Source of the DNA: Flavobacteriaceae bacterium NBU2973
GTDB lineage: Bacteria; Bacteroidota; Bacteroidia; Flavobacteriales; Flavobacteriaceae
Direction of reading: 5' to 3'
Assembly (NCBI GenBank): GCA_026162565.1
Contig: JAOEIQ010000005.1
Coordinates: forward strand, 162,624 to 226,623
DNA length: 64,000 nt
In this document: positions 18,235 through 27,451 of the stretch, one piece after another
How the letters are laid out: every line of letters begins with the position of its first letter
Position numbering within the stretch: position 1 is the first letter of the stretch
Translations under genes and position numbers: made by a program
Notes under the pieces: generated by a model
Database searches by the model: none
What the model was told of the DNA's origin: nothing
Seen by the model: only the letters and a program-made list of their open reading frames with translations

Positions 18235-19059
18235 TTAAACAGCAACAACACCTTTTATATGTGGATGCGGATTATAATCTACTAAAGTGAAATCTTCAAA
18301 CTTAAAATCGAATATATCTTTTACTTCGGGATTTAAAATCATTTTTGGGAGTGGTCTGCAATCACGAGACAATTGTAATTCTAATTGTTCCATATGATTA
18401 TTATAAATATGTGCATCACCAAACGTGTGAATAAAATCTCCCGCTTGATAACCACACACTTGAGCCATCATCATTGTAAATAATGCATAGCTAGCGATAT
18501 TAAAAGGCACTCCTAAAAAGATGTCTGCGCTACGTTGGTATAACTGACACGATAATTTACCATTAGCGACATAAAACTGAAAAAACGCATGACAAGGCGG
18601 TAAAGCTGCTTTACCATTTGCTACATTTTCTCCAAAAGAAACAGAGGTATCTGGTAATACTGAAGGATTCCAAGCAGACACTAACATTCGTCTACTATTT
18701 GGATTATGCTTTAGTGAATGAATTACTTCCTTAATCTGATCGATTTCATCATCGTTCCAATTTCGCCATTGATGTCCATAAACTGGTCCTAAATCACCAT
18801 TTTCATCTGCCCATTCGTTCCAAATACGTACACCATTTTCTTGTAAGTACTTTACATTAGTATCGCCTTTTAAAAACCATAATAATTCGTAAACAATAGA
18901 TTTTAAGTGAAGTTTTTTTGTTGTAACCATAGGGAAACCCTCACTTAAATCAAAACGCATTTGGTACCCAAATACACTTTTTGTTCCTGTTCCTGTTCGG
19001 TCTCCTTTTTGGTTTCCATGTTCTAAAACATGTTTTACTAGGTCGTGATATTGCTTCAT
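18235..19059 (-). CDS. thyA: Thymidylate synthase
   Basis: Methylates dUMP to dTMP using methylene-tetrahydrofolate and releases dihydrofolate. 274 residues from the ATG at 19059 ([15 protein letters not shown]), which matches the normal ThyA N-terminus; a GTG two codons earlier is possible but unnecessary. Motifs: [13 protein letters not shown], catalytic Cys156 in [12 protein letters not shown], and [18 protein letters not shown]. It is first in a likely operon with the TonB-like gene and the DHFR fusion, which fits recycling of the dihydrofolate it makes. A short hairpin lies just upstream in its leader. Confidence 0.97.
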   Translation of the reverse strand: MKQYHDLVKHVLEHGNQKGDRTGTGTKSVFGYQMRFDLSEGFPMVTTKKLHLKSIVYELLWFLKGDTNVKYLQENGVRIWNEWADENGDLGPVYGHQWRNWNDDEIDQIKEVIHSLKHNPNSRRMLVSAWNPSVLPDTSVSFGENVANGKAALPPCHAFFQFYVANGKLSCQLYQRSADIFLGVPFNIASYALFTMMMAQVCGYQAGDFIHTFGDAHIYNNHMEQLELQLSRDCRPLPKMILNPEVKDIFDFKFEDFTLVDYNPHPHIKGVVAV

Positions 19060-19065
19060 GTTCAC

Positions 19066-19083
19066 TTTCCGCGAAAACGGAAA
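19066..19083 (-). promoter_or_regulatory. Hairpin in the thyA leader
   Basis: TTTCCG, six-base loop, CGGAAA ends seven bases before the thyA ATG. A six-base-pair stem this close to the start could influence ribosome access; no known riboswitch or protein site is recognised. Confidence 0.35.
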
Positions 19084-19112
19084 TCTCTTTAAATTAAACT
19101 AAAATCTTTTGG

Positions 19113-19143
19113 AATGAGATGCTGAAACGAGTTCAGCATGACG
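19113..19143. repeat. Dispersed hairpin repeat between thyA and nupC
   Basis: AATGAGATGCTGAAACGAG continuing into TTCAGCATGACG: arms ATGCTGAA and TTCAGCAT, flanked by AATGA on one side and ATGACG on the other. The hairpin plus ATGACG layout recurs at 22726-22800, 46216-46254 and 49458-49480. Confidence 0.55.
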
Positions 19144-19155
19144 TAAAGCTAAAGT

Positions 19156-19190
19156 AAAAAAAAGCTTCAAATCATAAGACTTAAAGCTTT
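19156..19190 (-). terminator. Terminator of nupC
   Basis: On the minus strand AAAGCTT, a 16-base loop, AAGCTTT and a T run, 27 bases after the nupC stop. The loop is long, so this is a moderate-strength prediction. Confidence 0.55.
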
Positions 19191-19216
19191 GTAGAATATA
19201 AAAAGTTATTAACTAC

Positions 19217-20893
19217 TTATCCGATAATCATACCAGCAATTGTGGCAGACATTAAAGAGGCAGTTGTACCACCAATCAGAGCCTTCATTCCAAACTCTGA
19301 TAAGGTTTTACGTTGACCTGGCGCTAACGATCCTATTCCACCAATTTGAATACCAATAGAGGCAAAATTTGCAAAACCACATAACATATACGTTGCCATT
19401 ATTACGGACTTATTGTAGGTTAAATGCGTAGCACTAGCAGCATTTTTTAAATCTGCTAATTGTATATAACCTACAAACTCACTAGCTGCTAATTTAATCC
19501 CTAAAAGTTGTCCCATTAAAGCCATATCCTCTTTTGCAATACCAATTAACCACATAAGAGGCGCAAACGCATAGCCTAAAATAAGTTCTAAAGATAGATT
19601 TTGATAGGCAGTATTCTCTGCAATCCAATTATTTATAGAGGTTACATCACCAACCCAACCCAAAATTCCGTTAAGCATAGCTATAAAAGCCACAAAAACT
19701 AATAACATAGCTCCAACATTTACAGCTAGTCTTAAACCTTCGGTTGTCCCGTTGGCTATTGCATCTAAAATATTTGATCCTATTTTTTCAGTAGATACGT
19801 GTACATCAGTATTTATCTCTTCGGTTTGTGGGAATAAAATTTTAGAAATCACAATAGCTCCAGGAGCTGCCATTACTGAAGCCGCTAATAAATGTTTTGC
19901 GAATTGTAATCGTAAAACTGGATCGTCTCCACCTAAAAATCCAATATAGGCAGCTAATACTGCTCCAGCAACAGTTGCCATTCCTCCAATCATGACTAAC
20001 AATATTTCGGAGCGATTCATTTTTTCTAAATAGGCCTTAATTAATAAAGGTGCCTCTGTCTGCCCTAAAAATATATTTCCGGCTACACTTAAACTTTCTG
20101 CTCCAGAAATTTTTAATGCTTTGGTTAGGAGCCAAGCCAAGCCTTTCACTACTTTTTGAATGATTCCAAGATAAAATAATAGAGAGGTTAAAGCTGAAAA
20201 GAATATAATAGTTGGTAATACTTGAAATGCGAAAATGAATCCGAAAGTATCCATATCGACTACTAGTCCTTCAAATAAAAATTTACTTCCAGCTCTGGTA
20301 AAGTCTAATACACTAACAAATAAACTACCAACCCATTCAAATATTTTTTGAACAAAAGGTACTTTCAAAACTCCAATTGCAATTAACAATTGAAAGCTTA
20401 ATCCTAAGCCAACTGTTTTCCAATCAATTCCTTTTTTATTACTACTAAAAAGAAAAGCCAAAATGAGTAAAGAAATCATTCCTAAAACACCACGCCATAA
20501 ACTGTTTATTGAAAAACCTTCACTTGGAAGAATTAAATCATCATCATCATCAGCAGTTACTTCTTGAGCTACAATAACATCGTTAGAATTAGGAGTTTTA
20601 AACTGATAACTCACTCCTTTTTCAGTGAACACTAAAGTAGAGTCTGTAAGTTGTGTGATTTTATATTTACGAATAGTATCAATTGGTTGATTATAATAAA
20701 AAACCAAAAGGTTGTTTTGATATATATAATCTCCTGAAGCCAAGAGATTGTTTTTTGATTTAAGAGAATAATTAAACTCGCCACTATTAAGTTCTAAAAC
20801 ATCATTAGCATCAATAGTAAATAAATCTGTACCTGTTTCATTTTGAATAGCATCAAACTGCCATCTTTTTTCTAAATCTTGAGCAAGTGTCAA
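19217..20893 (-). CDS. nupC: Concentrative nucleoside transporter NupC; 5' end frameshifted
   Basis: A sodium- or proton-coupled nucleoside importer. The visible frame (558 residues from a TTG) has a soluble N-terminal part of about 125 residues, a first helix at about 130-145, and the CNT core with GLGLSFQLLIAIGVLKVPFV, the substrate motif GQTEAPLLIKAYLEKMNRSE and CGFANFASIGIQIGGIGSLA. The true start is probably the ATG at 20940: it encodes MKNFLLAVVAIF, but a run of seven T (20909-20903, minus strand) puts it out of frame and it hits TGA. With eight T it would read on as FGINLTLAQ-DLEKRW, a perfect signal peptide ending in the usual LAQ site. Either the read is one base short or the gene is frameshifted. 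NupC supports the deoxynucleoside kinase fused to FolK. Confidence 0.9.
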   Translation of the reverse strand: MTLAQDLEKRWQFDAIQNETGTDLFTIDANDVLELNSGEFNYSLKSKNNLLASGDYIYQNNLLVFYYNQPIDTIRKYKITQLTDSTLVFTEKGVSYQFKTPNSNDVIVAQEVTADDDDDLILPSEGFSINSLWRGVLGMISLLILAFLFSSNKKGIDWKTVGLGLSFQLLIAIGVLKVPFVQKIFEWVGSLFVSVLDFTRAGSKFLFEGLVVDMDTFGFIFAFQVLPTIIFFSALTSLLFYLGIIQKVVKGLAWLLTKALKISGAESLSVAGNIFLGQTEAPLLIKAYLEKMNRSEILLVMIGGMATVAGAVLAAYIGFLGGDDPVLRLQFAKHLLAASVMAAPGAIVISKILFPQTEEINTDVHVSTEKIGSNILDAIANGTTEGLRLAVNVGAMLLVFVAFIAMLNGILGWVGDVTSINNWIAENTAYQNLSLELILGYAFAPLMWLIGIAKEDMALMGQLLGIKLAASEFVGYIQLADLKNAASATHLTYNKSVIMATYMLCGFANFASIGIQIGGIGSLAPGQRKTLSEFGMKALIGGTTASLMSATIAGMIIG

Positions 20894-20902
20894 GTTGATT
20901 CC

Positions 20903-20909
20903 AAAAAAA
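20903..20909 (-). other. Seven-T homopolymer causing a probable frameshift in nupC
   Basis: Seven T on the minus strand within the signal peptide codons. Addition of one T joins the ATG-initiated signal sequence (start 20940) to the long nupC frame. It could be a sequencing error or a slippage site that switches expression. Confidence 0.65.
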
Positions 20910-20948
20910 TAGCTACAACAGCTAACAAAAAATTCTTCATAGTTTGGT

Positions 20949-21569
20949 TTAATTACGTTTAGATATCTCGTCTCTTATTTTCGCAGCTTTTTCGTAGTCT
21001 TCATTTGCCACAGCTTCGTTAAGCAACTTATTTAATTCATCGAGAGATTTAGACTTATAGATTTCAGTTGCAGAGACATTTTCTTCAATTTCTTCAGCAA
21101 CCAATTCATCTAACAAGATATTATCCTCAATATCCTCTTCATCTTTTTTAGGGTTGACTTTCAGATATATTCCTGCCTTATCTAAAATATTTTTATACGT
21201 AAAAATTGGTGCTTGAAATCGTAATGCTAAAGCGATGGCATCACTAGTTCTAGCATCTATTATTTCTTCAATTTTATCGCGTTCACAAATTAAACTTGAA
21301 TAGAAAACACCATCTACTAACTTATGAATTATAACTTGCTTAACAACGATATCAAATCTGTCAGCAAAGTTTTTAAACAAATCGTGTGTAAGAGGTCTAG
21401 GTGGTTTAATCTCTTTCTCAAGAGCTATAGCTATAGATTGCGCTTCAAAAGCACCAATAACAATAGGTAATTTTCTATCGCCATCAACTTCATTTAAAAT
21501 AAGCGCATAAGCTCCATTTTGGGTTTGACTGTAAGAAATTCCTTTTATATTAAGACGTACTAAACTCAT
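20949..21569 (-). CDS. Bifunctional nuclease (BFN/DUF151) family protein with C-terminal UVR motif
   Basis: A 206-residue cytoplasmic protein. The DUF151 domain occupies about residues 1-130 (YALILNEVDGDRKLPIVIG and the segment ARTSDAIALALRFQAPIFTY). An acidic linker follows, then a UvrB/UvrC-type helical motif (about 175-205, LNEAVANEDYEKAAKIRDEI). Characterised DUF151 proteins have been reported to cleave nucleic acid; the role in Bacteroidota is unknown, although the UVR motif suggests a protein or DNA-repair contact. The gene ends nine bases before the nupC ATG at 20940, so nupC is probably transcribed with it. Confidence 0.88.
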   Translation of the reverse strand: MSLVRLNIKGISYSQTQNGAYALILNEVDGDRKLPIVIGAFEAQSIAIALEKEIKPPRPLTHDLFKNFADRFDIVVKQVIIHKLVDGVFYSSLICERDKIEEIIDARTSDAIALALRFQAPIFTYKNILDKAGIYLKVNPKKDEEDIEDNILLDELVAEEIEENVSATEIYKSKSLDELNKLLNEAVANEDYEKAAKIRDEISKRN

Positions 21570-21577
21570 ATTTAAAA

Positions 21578-21590
21578 GCCCATAATGGGC
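21578..21590. repeat. 13-bp palindrome GCCCATAATGGGC, copy 1
   Basis: Perfect inverted repeat GCCCAT-A-ATGGGC, nine bases upstream of the BFN gene start. The same sequence with matching flanks (AAAGCCCATAATGGGCATTT) is at 28482-28501, ahead of the YHS gene. It could be an operator or a small dispersed repeat. Confidence 0.5.
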
Positions 21591-21674
21591 ATTTGACTTT
21601 TAACTAAATAGTTCGTTAAACTATCGTAATATAGAACCATCGGCTCTTAATACTACTCAAAACAATTTAAACAC

Positions 21675-21721
21675 AAAGGACTGTTTAAGTTAGGACAATA
21701 CCAAATTCAAACAGTCCTTTT
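21675..21721 (-). terminator. Hairpin terminator after etfA
   Basis: AAAGGACTGTTT and AAACAGTCCTTT form a 12-base-pair stem around a 22-base loop, 27 bases beyond the etfA stop. Placed between etfA and the BFN gene, it should end the etf transcript. Confidence 0.7.
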
Positions 21722-21747
21722 GCAAAATACAATTTATAAAAAATTAT

Positions 21748-22707
21748 CTATTGTTGTGCTTTGAAGGCTTTTAATTTTTCCGTTAGAGCAGGAACCACTT
21801 CAAAAGCATCACCTACAACTCCATAATCAGCAGCTTTAAAGAAAGGTGCTTCTGGATCTGTATTGATAACCACTTTTACTTTTGATGCATTAATACCGGC
21901 TAAATGCTGAATAGCACCAGAGATACCAATAGCAATATATAAATTAGAAGCAACAGGCTTTCCTGTTTGCCCTACGTGTTCTCCATGTGGTCTCCATCCT
22001 AAATCTGAAACAGGTTTAGAACAGGCTGTAGCTGCTCCTAACGTTTCAGCTAACTCTTCAACCATTCCCCAGTTCTCAGGTCCTTTTAGTCCACGACCTG
22101 CAGAAACAACTATCTCTGCATCAGCAATAGTTACTTTATCTGTTGCTCGATCAACTGATTCTACTGAAACGCCTTCTGTTGAAAAATTTGGTGAAAAATC
22201 TTCTACTGAAGCACTTGCAGAGTTCTCAACTAAACCAAAAGCATTTTTTGACACTGCAACAATTTTTACATCAGAGTCTATTGTTGTATTGTTAAATGCT
22301 TTGTTAGTAAAAGCAGTGCGCTTTACTGTAAATGGCGACATACTTGAAGGTGCTTCTACTACATTAGAAACTAAACCAGCATTTAAACCTACTGCAAGCA
22401 TTGGTGACATATACTTACTATCTGCACTAGAACTTACAATTACCACTTTAGCGCCCTCTTTTTCTGCGGCTTGCTTAACAACATCTGCATAAGCTTTTGC
22501 ATTAAATGCCTCTAACGCAGGATTAGTAACTTGAAGTACTTTTTCCACTCCGTAATTACCTAAAGCAGAAGCGTCTCCTCCATTTATACTTACAGCTGTT
22601 ACTGTAGTCCCCATTTTTTCTGCAACTGCTTTTGCATAAGATGCAACCTCAAAGGCTGTTTTTTTATATTTTCCGTTTTCTGATTCTGTATATACTAAAA
22701 CTGACAT
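21748..22707 (-). CDS. etfA: Electron transfer flavoprotein, alpha subunit
   Basis: ETF accepts electrons from acyl-CoA dehydrogenases and passes them to the ETF-quinone oxidoreductase. The 319-residue alpha subunit has an N-terminal adenine-nucleotide-like domain and the C-terminal FAD domain with GRGLKGPENWGMVEELAE, DLGWRPHGEHVGQTGK and SGAIQHLAGINASKVKVVIN. It follows etfB on the same strand after a 102-base gap that holds two hairpin repeats, so the operon has been expanded by repeats but probably remains one transcript. Confidence 0.96.
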   Translation of the reverse strand: MSVLVYTESENGKYKKTAFEVASYAKAVAEKMGTTVTAVSINGGDASALGNYGVEKVLQVTNPALEAFNAKAYADVVKQAAEKEGAKVVIVSSSADSKYMSPMLAVGLNAGLVSNVVEAPSSMSPFTVKRTAFTNKAFNNTTIDSDVKIVAVSKNAFGLVENSASASVEDFSPNFSTEGVSVESVDRATDKVTIADAEIVVSAGRGLKGPENWGMVEELAETLGAATACSKPVSDLGWRPHGEHVGQTGKPVASNLYIAIGISGAIQHLAGINASKVKVVINTDPEAPFFKAADYGVVGDAFEVVPALTEKLKAFKAQQ

Positions 22708-22725
22708 AATTTTTTTATAAATTTT

Positions 22726-22800
22726 CCCCTGAACTTGATTCAGGAATCTATTAATAATTCCTTTAATTTTTCAAAGATTCCGAAATACATTCGGAATGAT
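22726..22800. repeat. Two hairpin repeats between etfB and etfA
   Basis: First (22726-22750): CCTGAA..TTCAGG followed by AATCT. Second (22773-22800): ATTCCGAA..TTCGGAAT followed by GAT. Both show the short-hairpin plus AATGA/AATCT layout seen at 19113 and 49458. They lie inside the presumed etfB-etfA transcript. Confidence 0.55.
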
Positions 22801-22809
22801 TTAGTTTCA

Positions 22810-23556
22810 CTAAATCACTTTAGCTTCGTTGTGTAATAAATTTACTAACTCATCTAAATTTCCAGCATCAACTAATTTAACTGCGCCTTTTGGAGCTGGT
22901 TTTTCAAAACTAACAGAAGCTGTAGCTGCATCTGCTCCAATAGGCTCAACTACGTTTAAAGGCTTTTTACGAGCCATCATAATTCCTCTCATATTTGGAA
23001 TACGTAAATCACTTTCTTCAACTAATCCCTTCTGCCCACCAACAACTAGAGGTAAACTTGTAGAAACTGTTTCTTTCCCTCCATCAATTTCCCTCACTGC
23101 TTTTGCATTTGTGCCATCAACTTCTAGACTAATACAATTATTTACAAAATTAGCATTTGTAATAGCTGCTAACATACCAGGAACCATACCTCCATTGTAA
23201 TCTATAGACTCGCGTCCAGCAATTACTAAATCGTAACCACCATCTTCAACAACTTTTGCTATTTGTTTAGCAACAGCAAATCCATCTGTAGCTTCAGTAT
23301 TAACTCTAATAGCAGAATCAGCTCCAATTGCCAGAGCTTTACGTAAAGTTGGTTCTGTCTCTGCACCTCCAACATTTACTACATCTACACTAGCTCCTTG
23401 TTTTTCTTTAAACCACATAGCACGAGTTAATCCAAATTCATCGTTAGGATTAATTACAAACTGTACACCATTGGTATCAAATTTAGTGTCGCCTTCTGTA
23501 AAATTAATTTTAGAAGTTGTGTCTGGCACATGGCTTATACACACTAATATTTTCAT
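22810..23556 (-). CDS. etfB: Electron transfer flavoprotein, beta subunit
   Basis: 248-residue beta subunit that binds AMP and docks the dehydrogenase. The N-terminal MKILVCISHVPDTTSKINF and the block VIAGRESIDYNGGMVPGMLA (a variant of the usual G.Q..D...G..P signature) identify it, with PNMRGIMMARKKPLNVVEP near the C-terminus. It is first in the etfB-etfA unit, divergent from pdhB across a 284-base gap. Confidence 0.96.
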   Translation of the reverse strand: MKILVCISHVPDTTSKINFTEGDTKFDTNGVQFVINPNDEFGLTRAMWFKEKQGASVDVVNVGGAETEPTLRKALAIGADSAIRVNTEATDGFAVAKQIAKVVEDGGYDLVIAGRESIDYNGGMVPGMLAAITNANFVNNCISLEVDGTNAKAVREIDGGKETVSTSLPLVVGGQKGLVEESDLRIPNMRGIMMARKKPLNVVEPIGADAATASVSFEKPAPKGAVKLVDAGNLDELVNLLHNEAKVI

Positions 23557-23810
23557 AATTATATAGTATTAATTTATTATTTTTTTGAGGTTACGAAGAT
23601 ACTGATTATTCTCATAATTTTCTATGCATGCATAATAAATTTTTTATCTCAAAATGATTATTTCTTAAATATCAACCCAAAAACTTATTAATCGTGTAAA
23701 AATAATTGTATTAACTGACTTTTAATACGAATTTTAAAATTGAATATGTTAAAACCTATTAATTGTTATTTAGATATTATTTGTAGTCATATTTTTAATA
23801 GAATAATTGC

Positions 23811-23818
23811 TATTTTTG
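23811..23818 (+). promoter_or_regulatory. -7 promoter box of pdhB
   Basis: TATTTTTG, 22 bases before the pdhB ATG, matches TAnnTTTG. No clear TTTG at the expected distance upstream. The rest of the 23557-23840 gap is AT-rich; nothing else is seen in it. Confidence 0.5.
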
Positions 23819-23840
23819 CTTTTCCATAATTACATTATTT

Positions 23841-24818
23841 ATGAAGACTATTCAATTTAGAGAGGCTATAGCTGAAGCCATGAGTGAAGAAATGCGAAGA
23901 GACGAAAGCATCTATCTCATGGGAGAGGAAGTAGCGGAATATAATGGCGCATACAAAGCTTCTAAAGGTATGTTAGATGAATTTGGCCCAAAAAGAGTTA
24001 TCGATACTCCAATTGCTGAACTAGGTTTTGCTGGTATTGCAATTGGTTCCACAATGACTGGAAATAGACCAATTGTTGAATACATGACTTTTAATTTCTC
24101 TCTTGTTGGAATTGATCAAATTATAAATAACGCAGCAAAAATTAGACAAATGTCAGGTGGACAATTTAAATGTCCAATTGTTTTTCGTGGCCCTACAGCT
24201 TCTGCTGGACAATTAGCTGCTACTCACTCTCAAGCTTTTGAAAATTGGTTTGCAAATACTCCAGGTTTAAAAGTAGTTGTTCCTTCAAATCCTTACGACG
24301 CTAAAGGTTTATTAAAATCAGCCATTAGAGATGACGATCCAGTGATTTTTATGGAAAGTGAGCAAATGTATGGAGATAAAGGTGACGTGCCAGAAGGTGA
24401 GTATACCATTCCATTAGGCGTTGCTGAAACCAAACGTGAAGGTAACGATGTTACAATTGTATCGTTTGGTAAAATTATTAAGGAAGCTTATAAAGCTGCT
24501 GACGAATTAGAAAAAGAAGGCATTTCTTGTGAAATTATAGACTTACGTACTGTAAGGCCAATGGATCATGATGCTATTTTAAACTCCGTTAAAAAAACAA
24601 ATCGTTTAGTAATATTAGAAGAAGCTTGGCCTTTTGGTAATGTTGCTACAGAAATAACATATCAAGTACAATCTCAAGCATTTGATTATTTAGATGCACC
24701 TATTATAAAAATTAACACAGCAGATACTCCAGCTCCTTATTCTCCAGTGTTATTAGCAGAATGGCTACCTAACAGTGACGATGTTGTTAAAGCTGTTAAA
24801 AAAGTCATGTATAAATAA
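23841..24818 (+). CDS. pdhB: Pyruvate dehydrogenase E1 component, beta subunit
   Basis: The beta chain of the alpha2-beta2 E1 enzyme, which decarboxylates pyruvate with thiamine diphosphate and acetylates E2. 325 residues, normal length. Motifs: REAIAEAMSEEMRRDESIYL, GEEVAEYNGAYKASKGM, DTPIAELGFAGIAIGS and RTVRPMDHDAILNSVKKTNR. pdhA and the E2 gene are not next to it, although this split is not rare in flavobacteria. The closely related 2-oxoisovalerate subunit is an alternative, but the sequence pattern favours PdhB. Confidence 0.94.
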   Translation: MKTIQFREAIAEAMSEEMRRDESIYLMGEEVAEYNGAYKASKGMLDEFGPKRVIDTPIAELGFAGIAIGSTMTGNRPIVEYMTFNFSLVGIDQIINNAAKIRQMSGGQFKCPIVFRGPTASAGQLAATHSQAFENWFANTPGLKVVVPSNPYDAKGLLKSAIRDDDPVIFMESEQMYGDKGDVPEGEYTIPLGVAETKREGNDVTIVSFGKIIKEAYKAADELEKEGISCEIIDLRTVRPMDHDAILNSVKKTNRLVILEEAWPFGNVATEITYQVQSQAFDYLDAPIIKINTADTPAPYSPVLLAEWLPNSDDVVKAVKKVMYK

Positions 24819-24886
24819 ATCGCATTTTTTTGCGTTATATACACTTCATTTAATAATTAGCATGATTGTTGATGAAGTTTTTGCTT

Positions 24887-27418
24887 ATGAAAACCAAACT
24901 ACTTATACTATTTTCACTATTCAGTTATGTATTGTCTTTTAGTCAGTCTAAAGTTAGTGGATATATTTATGATGAGGCTAATGAGCCTGTAGCGTTTGCT
25001 AATGTCTTATTTAAAGATTCTTCTGAGGGTGCAATTACTGATGAAAATGGAAAATTTTATTTAGAATCTGATGAAACTTGGGATACTTTAATTATTTCGT
25101 TTATTGGTTATGAAACTCTAGAGTTGCCTCTAACTAAAAAAGTTACTTACGATATAAAATTAAACTTAAAAGAAGAATCTGCAGAATTAGATGCTGTCGT
25201 AATTGTTTCTGGAAAACAGTCAAAAAAAGATAATCCAGCTATTGACATTCTTCGAAAAATATGGGCTAAAAAACGCCAAAATGGCTTAAACAAGTTCAAA
25301 CAATATCAATACGATAAGTATGAAAAAATAGAGTTTGATCTCAATACTATTGATAGCAATCTGATAAACAGTAAATTGTTTAAAGGATTAGAATTCATGT
25401 TTGATAATTTGGATACTTCTAGAGTAACAGGAAAAACCTATTTGCCAATATTTATTAATGAGACAGCTTCAAAAGTATATGGAGATAATGTTATTAATAA
25501 AGTAAAAGATAGCACCAAAGGATCCAGAAATTCAGGATTTAATGGTAACGAGAGCATCACATCTTTTGTTAAGGATTTATATGCAGACTACAACATTTAC
25601 GATAACTATTTAAAGTTCTTTGACAAGAGTTTTACGAGTCCACTTTCAAGAACAGGAATCAACACTTATAATTATGTATTAGCTGACACCTCTTATATAG
25701 ATGGCAAACAGTGCTTCAATATTATTTTCTATCCAAGACGTAAAAACGAATTGACTTTTAAAGGTGATTTCTGGGTTGCTGACACCACATTTGCTATAAA
25801 GGAGATTAGCATGAATGCCAGTAAAAGTGCCAATATAAACTGGGTTAAAGAAATTTATATAGAACAGGAATTTAATGTTTTAAACGATTCTGTTTTTCTG
25901 TTAAAGAGAGACTATATGCTTTCAGATTTTGCTTTTAATAAAAAAGAAAAGTCTCGTGGTATGTATGGAAAGCGAACAACATTATATGATAATTACAAAT
26001 TTGATGTAGAAAAAAGCAGAGATTTTTATGATGAAGTCGTAAATCCTTTCAACGAAGATTTGTACAAAGAAGATGAAAGCTTTTGGCAAGCCAACCGTTT
26101 AGAAAAACTTAATAAAGACGAAAAAGGAATTTATAAATTATTAGATACGCTTAAAACAGTTCCGAAATTTAAGCGTATGTATAATCTCGTTTCTATTTTA
26201 GGTTCTGGGTATGTAGAGTTTGATAAATTAAACCTAGATTATGGCCCAATATTTTCAACATTTGGATTTAATGATGTTGAAGGTGTTAGAATAAGAACAG
26301 GTGGAAGAACCTATTTTGGGCGCAATGATAAATGGCGTTTACAAGGTTATTTAGCTTACGGATTTAGAGATGATAAATTTAAATATGGTATTTCTGGTAA
26401 ATGGCTACTTAATCCTAAAAACAGATTAATTATTGCAGCTGGCAATAGACGTGATGTTGAACAAACTGGAGTTAGCCTTACTGTAAACGATGATGTATTA
26501 GGACGAAGTTTTGCCTCTTCAGCTTTGTTTACAGCTGGTGATAATAATAGACTTACTGATGTAAACCTTACCAAGTTTTCTTTAGAAATGGAACCATGGA
26601 AAAATATAAAATTCCTACTTGGAGGCACCTATAAAACATTGAAATCTGCATCTCCCGACACATTTAGCTTATCGTATGTAGATCCTGAAAATCCAGCTAA
26701 TATTATAGACGAACTAGATCAAGCTCAAGTAAATTTTACAGTGGATTATACACCTGGGAGGAAAACTATTTACCATGGAGTTGAACGTAAAACAACTAAC
26801 GATAATTATCCAAGGATTTTTATGAGTTTAACTCAAGGTCTAAATGGAATTTCTGAAACAGATTTTGATTATACCAAATTACAATTATATTATTTGCAAC
26901 CGTTTCAAATTGGAGGTTTTGGTAGATTACACACAACTGTTGAACTAGGAAAAACTTATGGAGAATTACCCTTAAGCTTGTTAAGTGTGGTCCCAGGAAA
27001 TCAAACCTATTTTTCAATTTTCAACACCTTTCCACAGTTAAATTTTTATGAATTTGTTACTGATAGCTATGCATCATTGCACGTACAGCACAACTTTAAT
27101 GGACGTCTATTTTCTAGAATTCCATTTTTACGAAAGCTTAATTTAAGAGAGTTTGTAGGTTTTAGGACTATTGTTGGAGATATTTCTGAAGAAAACATCG
27201 CGCTTAATGACCCTGCTTTTGCAACACTCCCCTTTGGCACAACCACACTTACTCCAGATGTCGTAGCACCTAAAAACGAACCTTATTGGGAATATTCTTT
27301 TGGAGTTGGAAACATCTTTAAAGTATTTAGAATTGATTTTAACTTTAGAGGGAATTATCTTGATAGACCAGATGCAAGAAAATTTGGTGTCACAGGTACT
27401 TTTGGCTTCCATTTTTAG
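24887..27418 (+). CDS. Outer-membrane protein with carboxypeptidase-like regulatory domain and DUF5686
   Basis: Starting at the ATG at 24887 gives the signal peptide MKTKLLILFSLFSYVLSFSQ and 843 residues; an in-frame ATG at 24872 and TTG codons upstream are possible. An Ig-like CarboxypepD_reg-like domain follows (about 20-105: VSGYIYDEANEPVAFANVLF, ITDENGKFYL, SFIGYE). The rest is DUF5686, with many beta strands and a C-terminal barrel ending in FRGNYLDRPDARKFGVTGTF and a terminal Phe, as in TonB-dependent-receptor relatives that lack a plug. It has no assigned substrate. It follows pdhB after 68 bases and precedes the LuxE-like gene. Confidence 0.87.
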   Translation: MKTKLLILFSLFSYVLSFSQSKVSGYIYDEANEPVAFANVLFKDSSEGAITDENGKFYLESDETWDTLIISFIGYETLELPLTKKVTYDIKLNLKEESAELDAVVIVSGKQSKKDNPAIDILRKIWAKKRQNGLNKFKQYQYDKYEKIEFDLNTIDSNLINSKLFKGLEFMFDNLDTSRVTGKTYLPIFINETASKVYGDNVINKVKDSTKGSRNSGFNGNESITSFVKDLYADYNIYDNYLKFFDKSFTSPLSRTGINTYNYVLADTSYIDGKQCFNIIFYPRRKNELTFKGDFWVADTTFAIKEISMNASKSANINWVKEIYIEQEFNVLNDSVFLLKRDYMLSDFAFNKKEKSRGMYGKRTTLYDNYKFDVEKSRDFYDEVVNPFNEDLYKEDESFWQANRLEKLNKDEKGIYKLLDTLKTVPKFKRMYNLVSILGSGYVEFDKLNLDYGPIFSTFGFNDVEGVRIRTGGRTYFGRNDKWRLQGYLAYGFRDDKFKYGISGKWLLNPKNRLIIAAGNRRDVEQTGVSLTVNDDVLGRSFASSALFTAGDNNRLTDVNLTKFSLEMEPWKNIKFLLGGTYKTLKSASPDTFSLSYVDPENPANIIDELDQAQVNFTVDYTPGRKTIYHGVERKTTNDNYPRIFMSLTQGLNGISETDFDYTKLQLYYLQPFQIGGFGRLHTTVELGKTYGELPLSLLSVVPGNQTYFSIFNTFPQLNFYEFVTDSYASLHVQHNFNGRLFSRIPFLRKLNLREFVGFRTIVGDISEENIALNDPAFATLPFGTTTLTPDVVAPKNEPYWEYSFGVGNIFKVFRIDFNFRGNYLDRPDARKFGVTGTFGFHF

Positions 27419-27451
27419 AATTGTATTTTTGCTAGACAATTCAGTATTTAA

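Noticed and set aside
22829..23200. Plus-strand open frame of 123 codons inside etfB
   Set aside because: It is antisense to the well-supported etfB gene and its translation has no recognisable domain.
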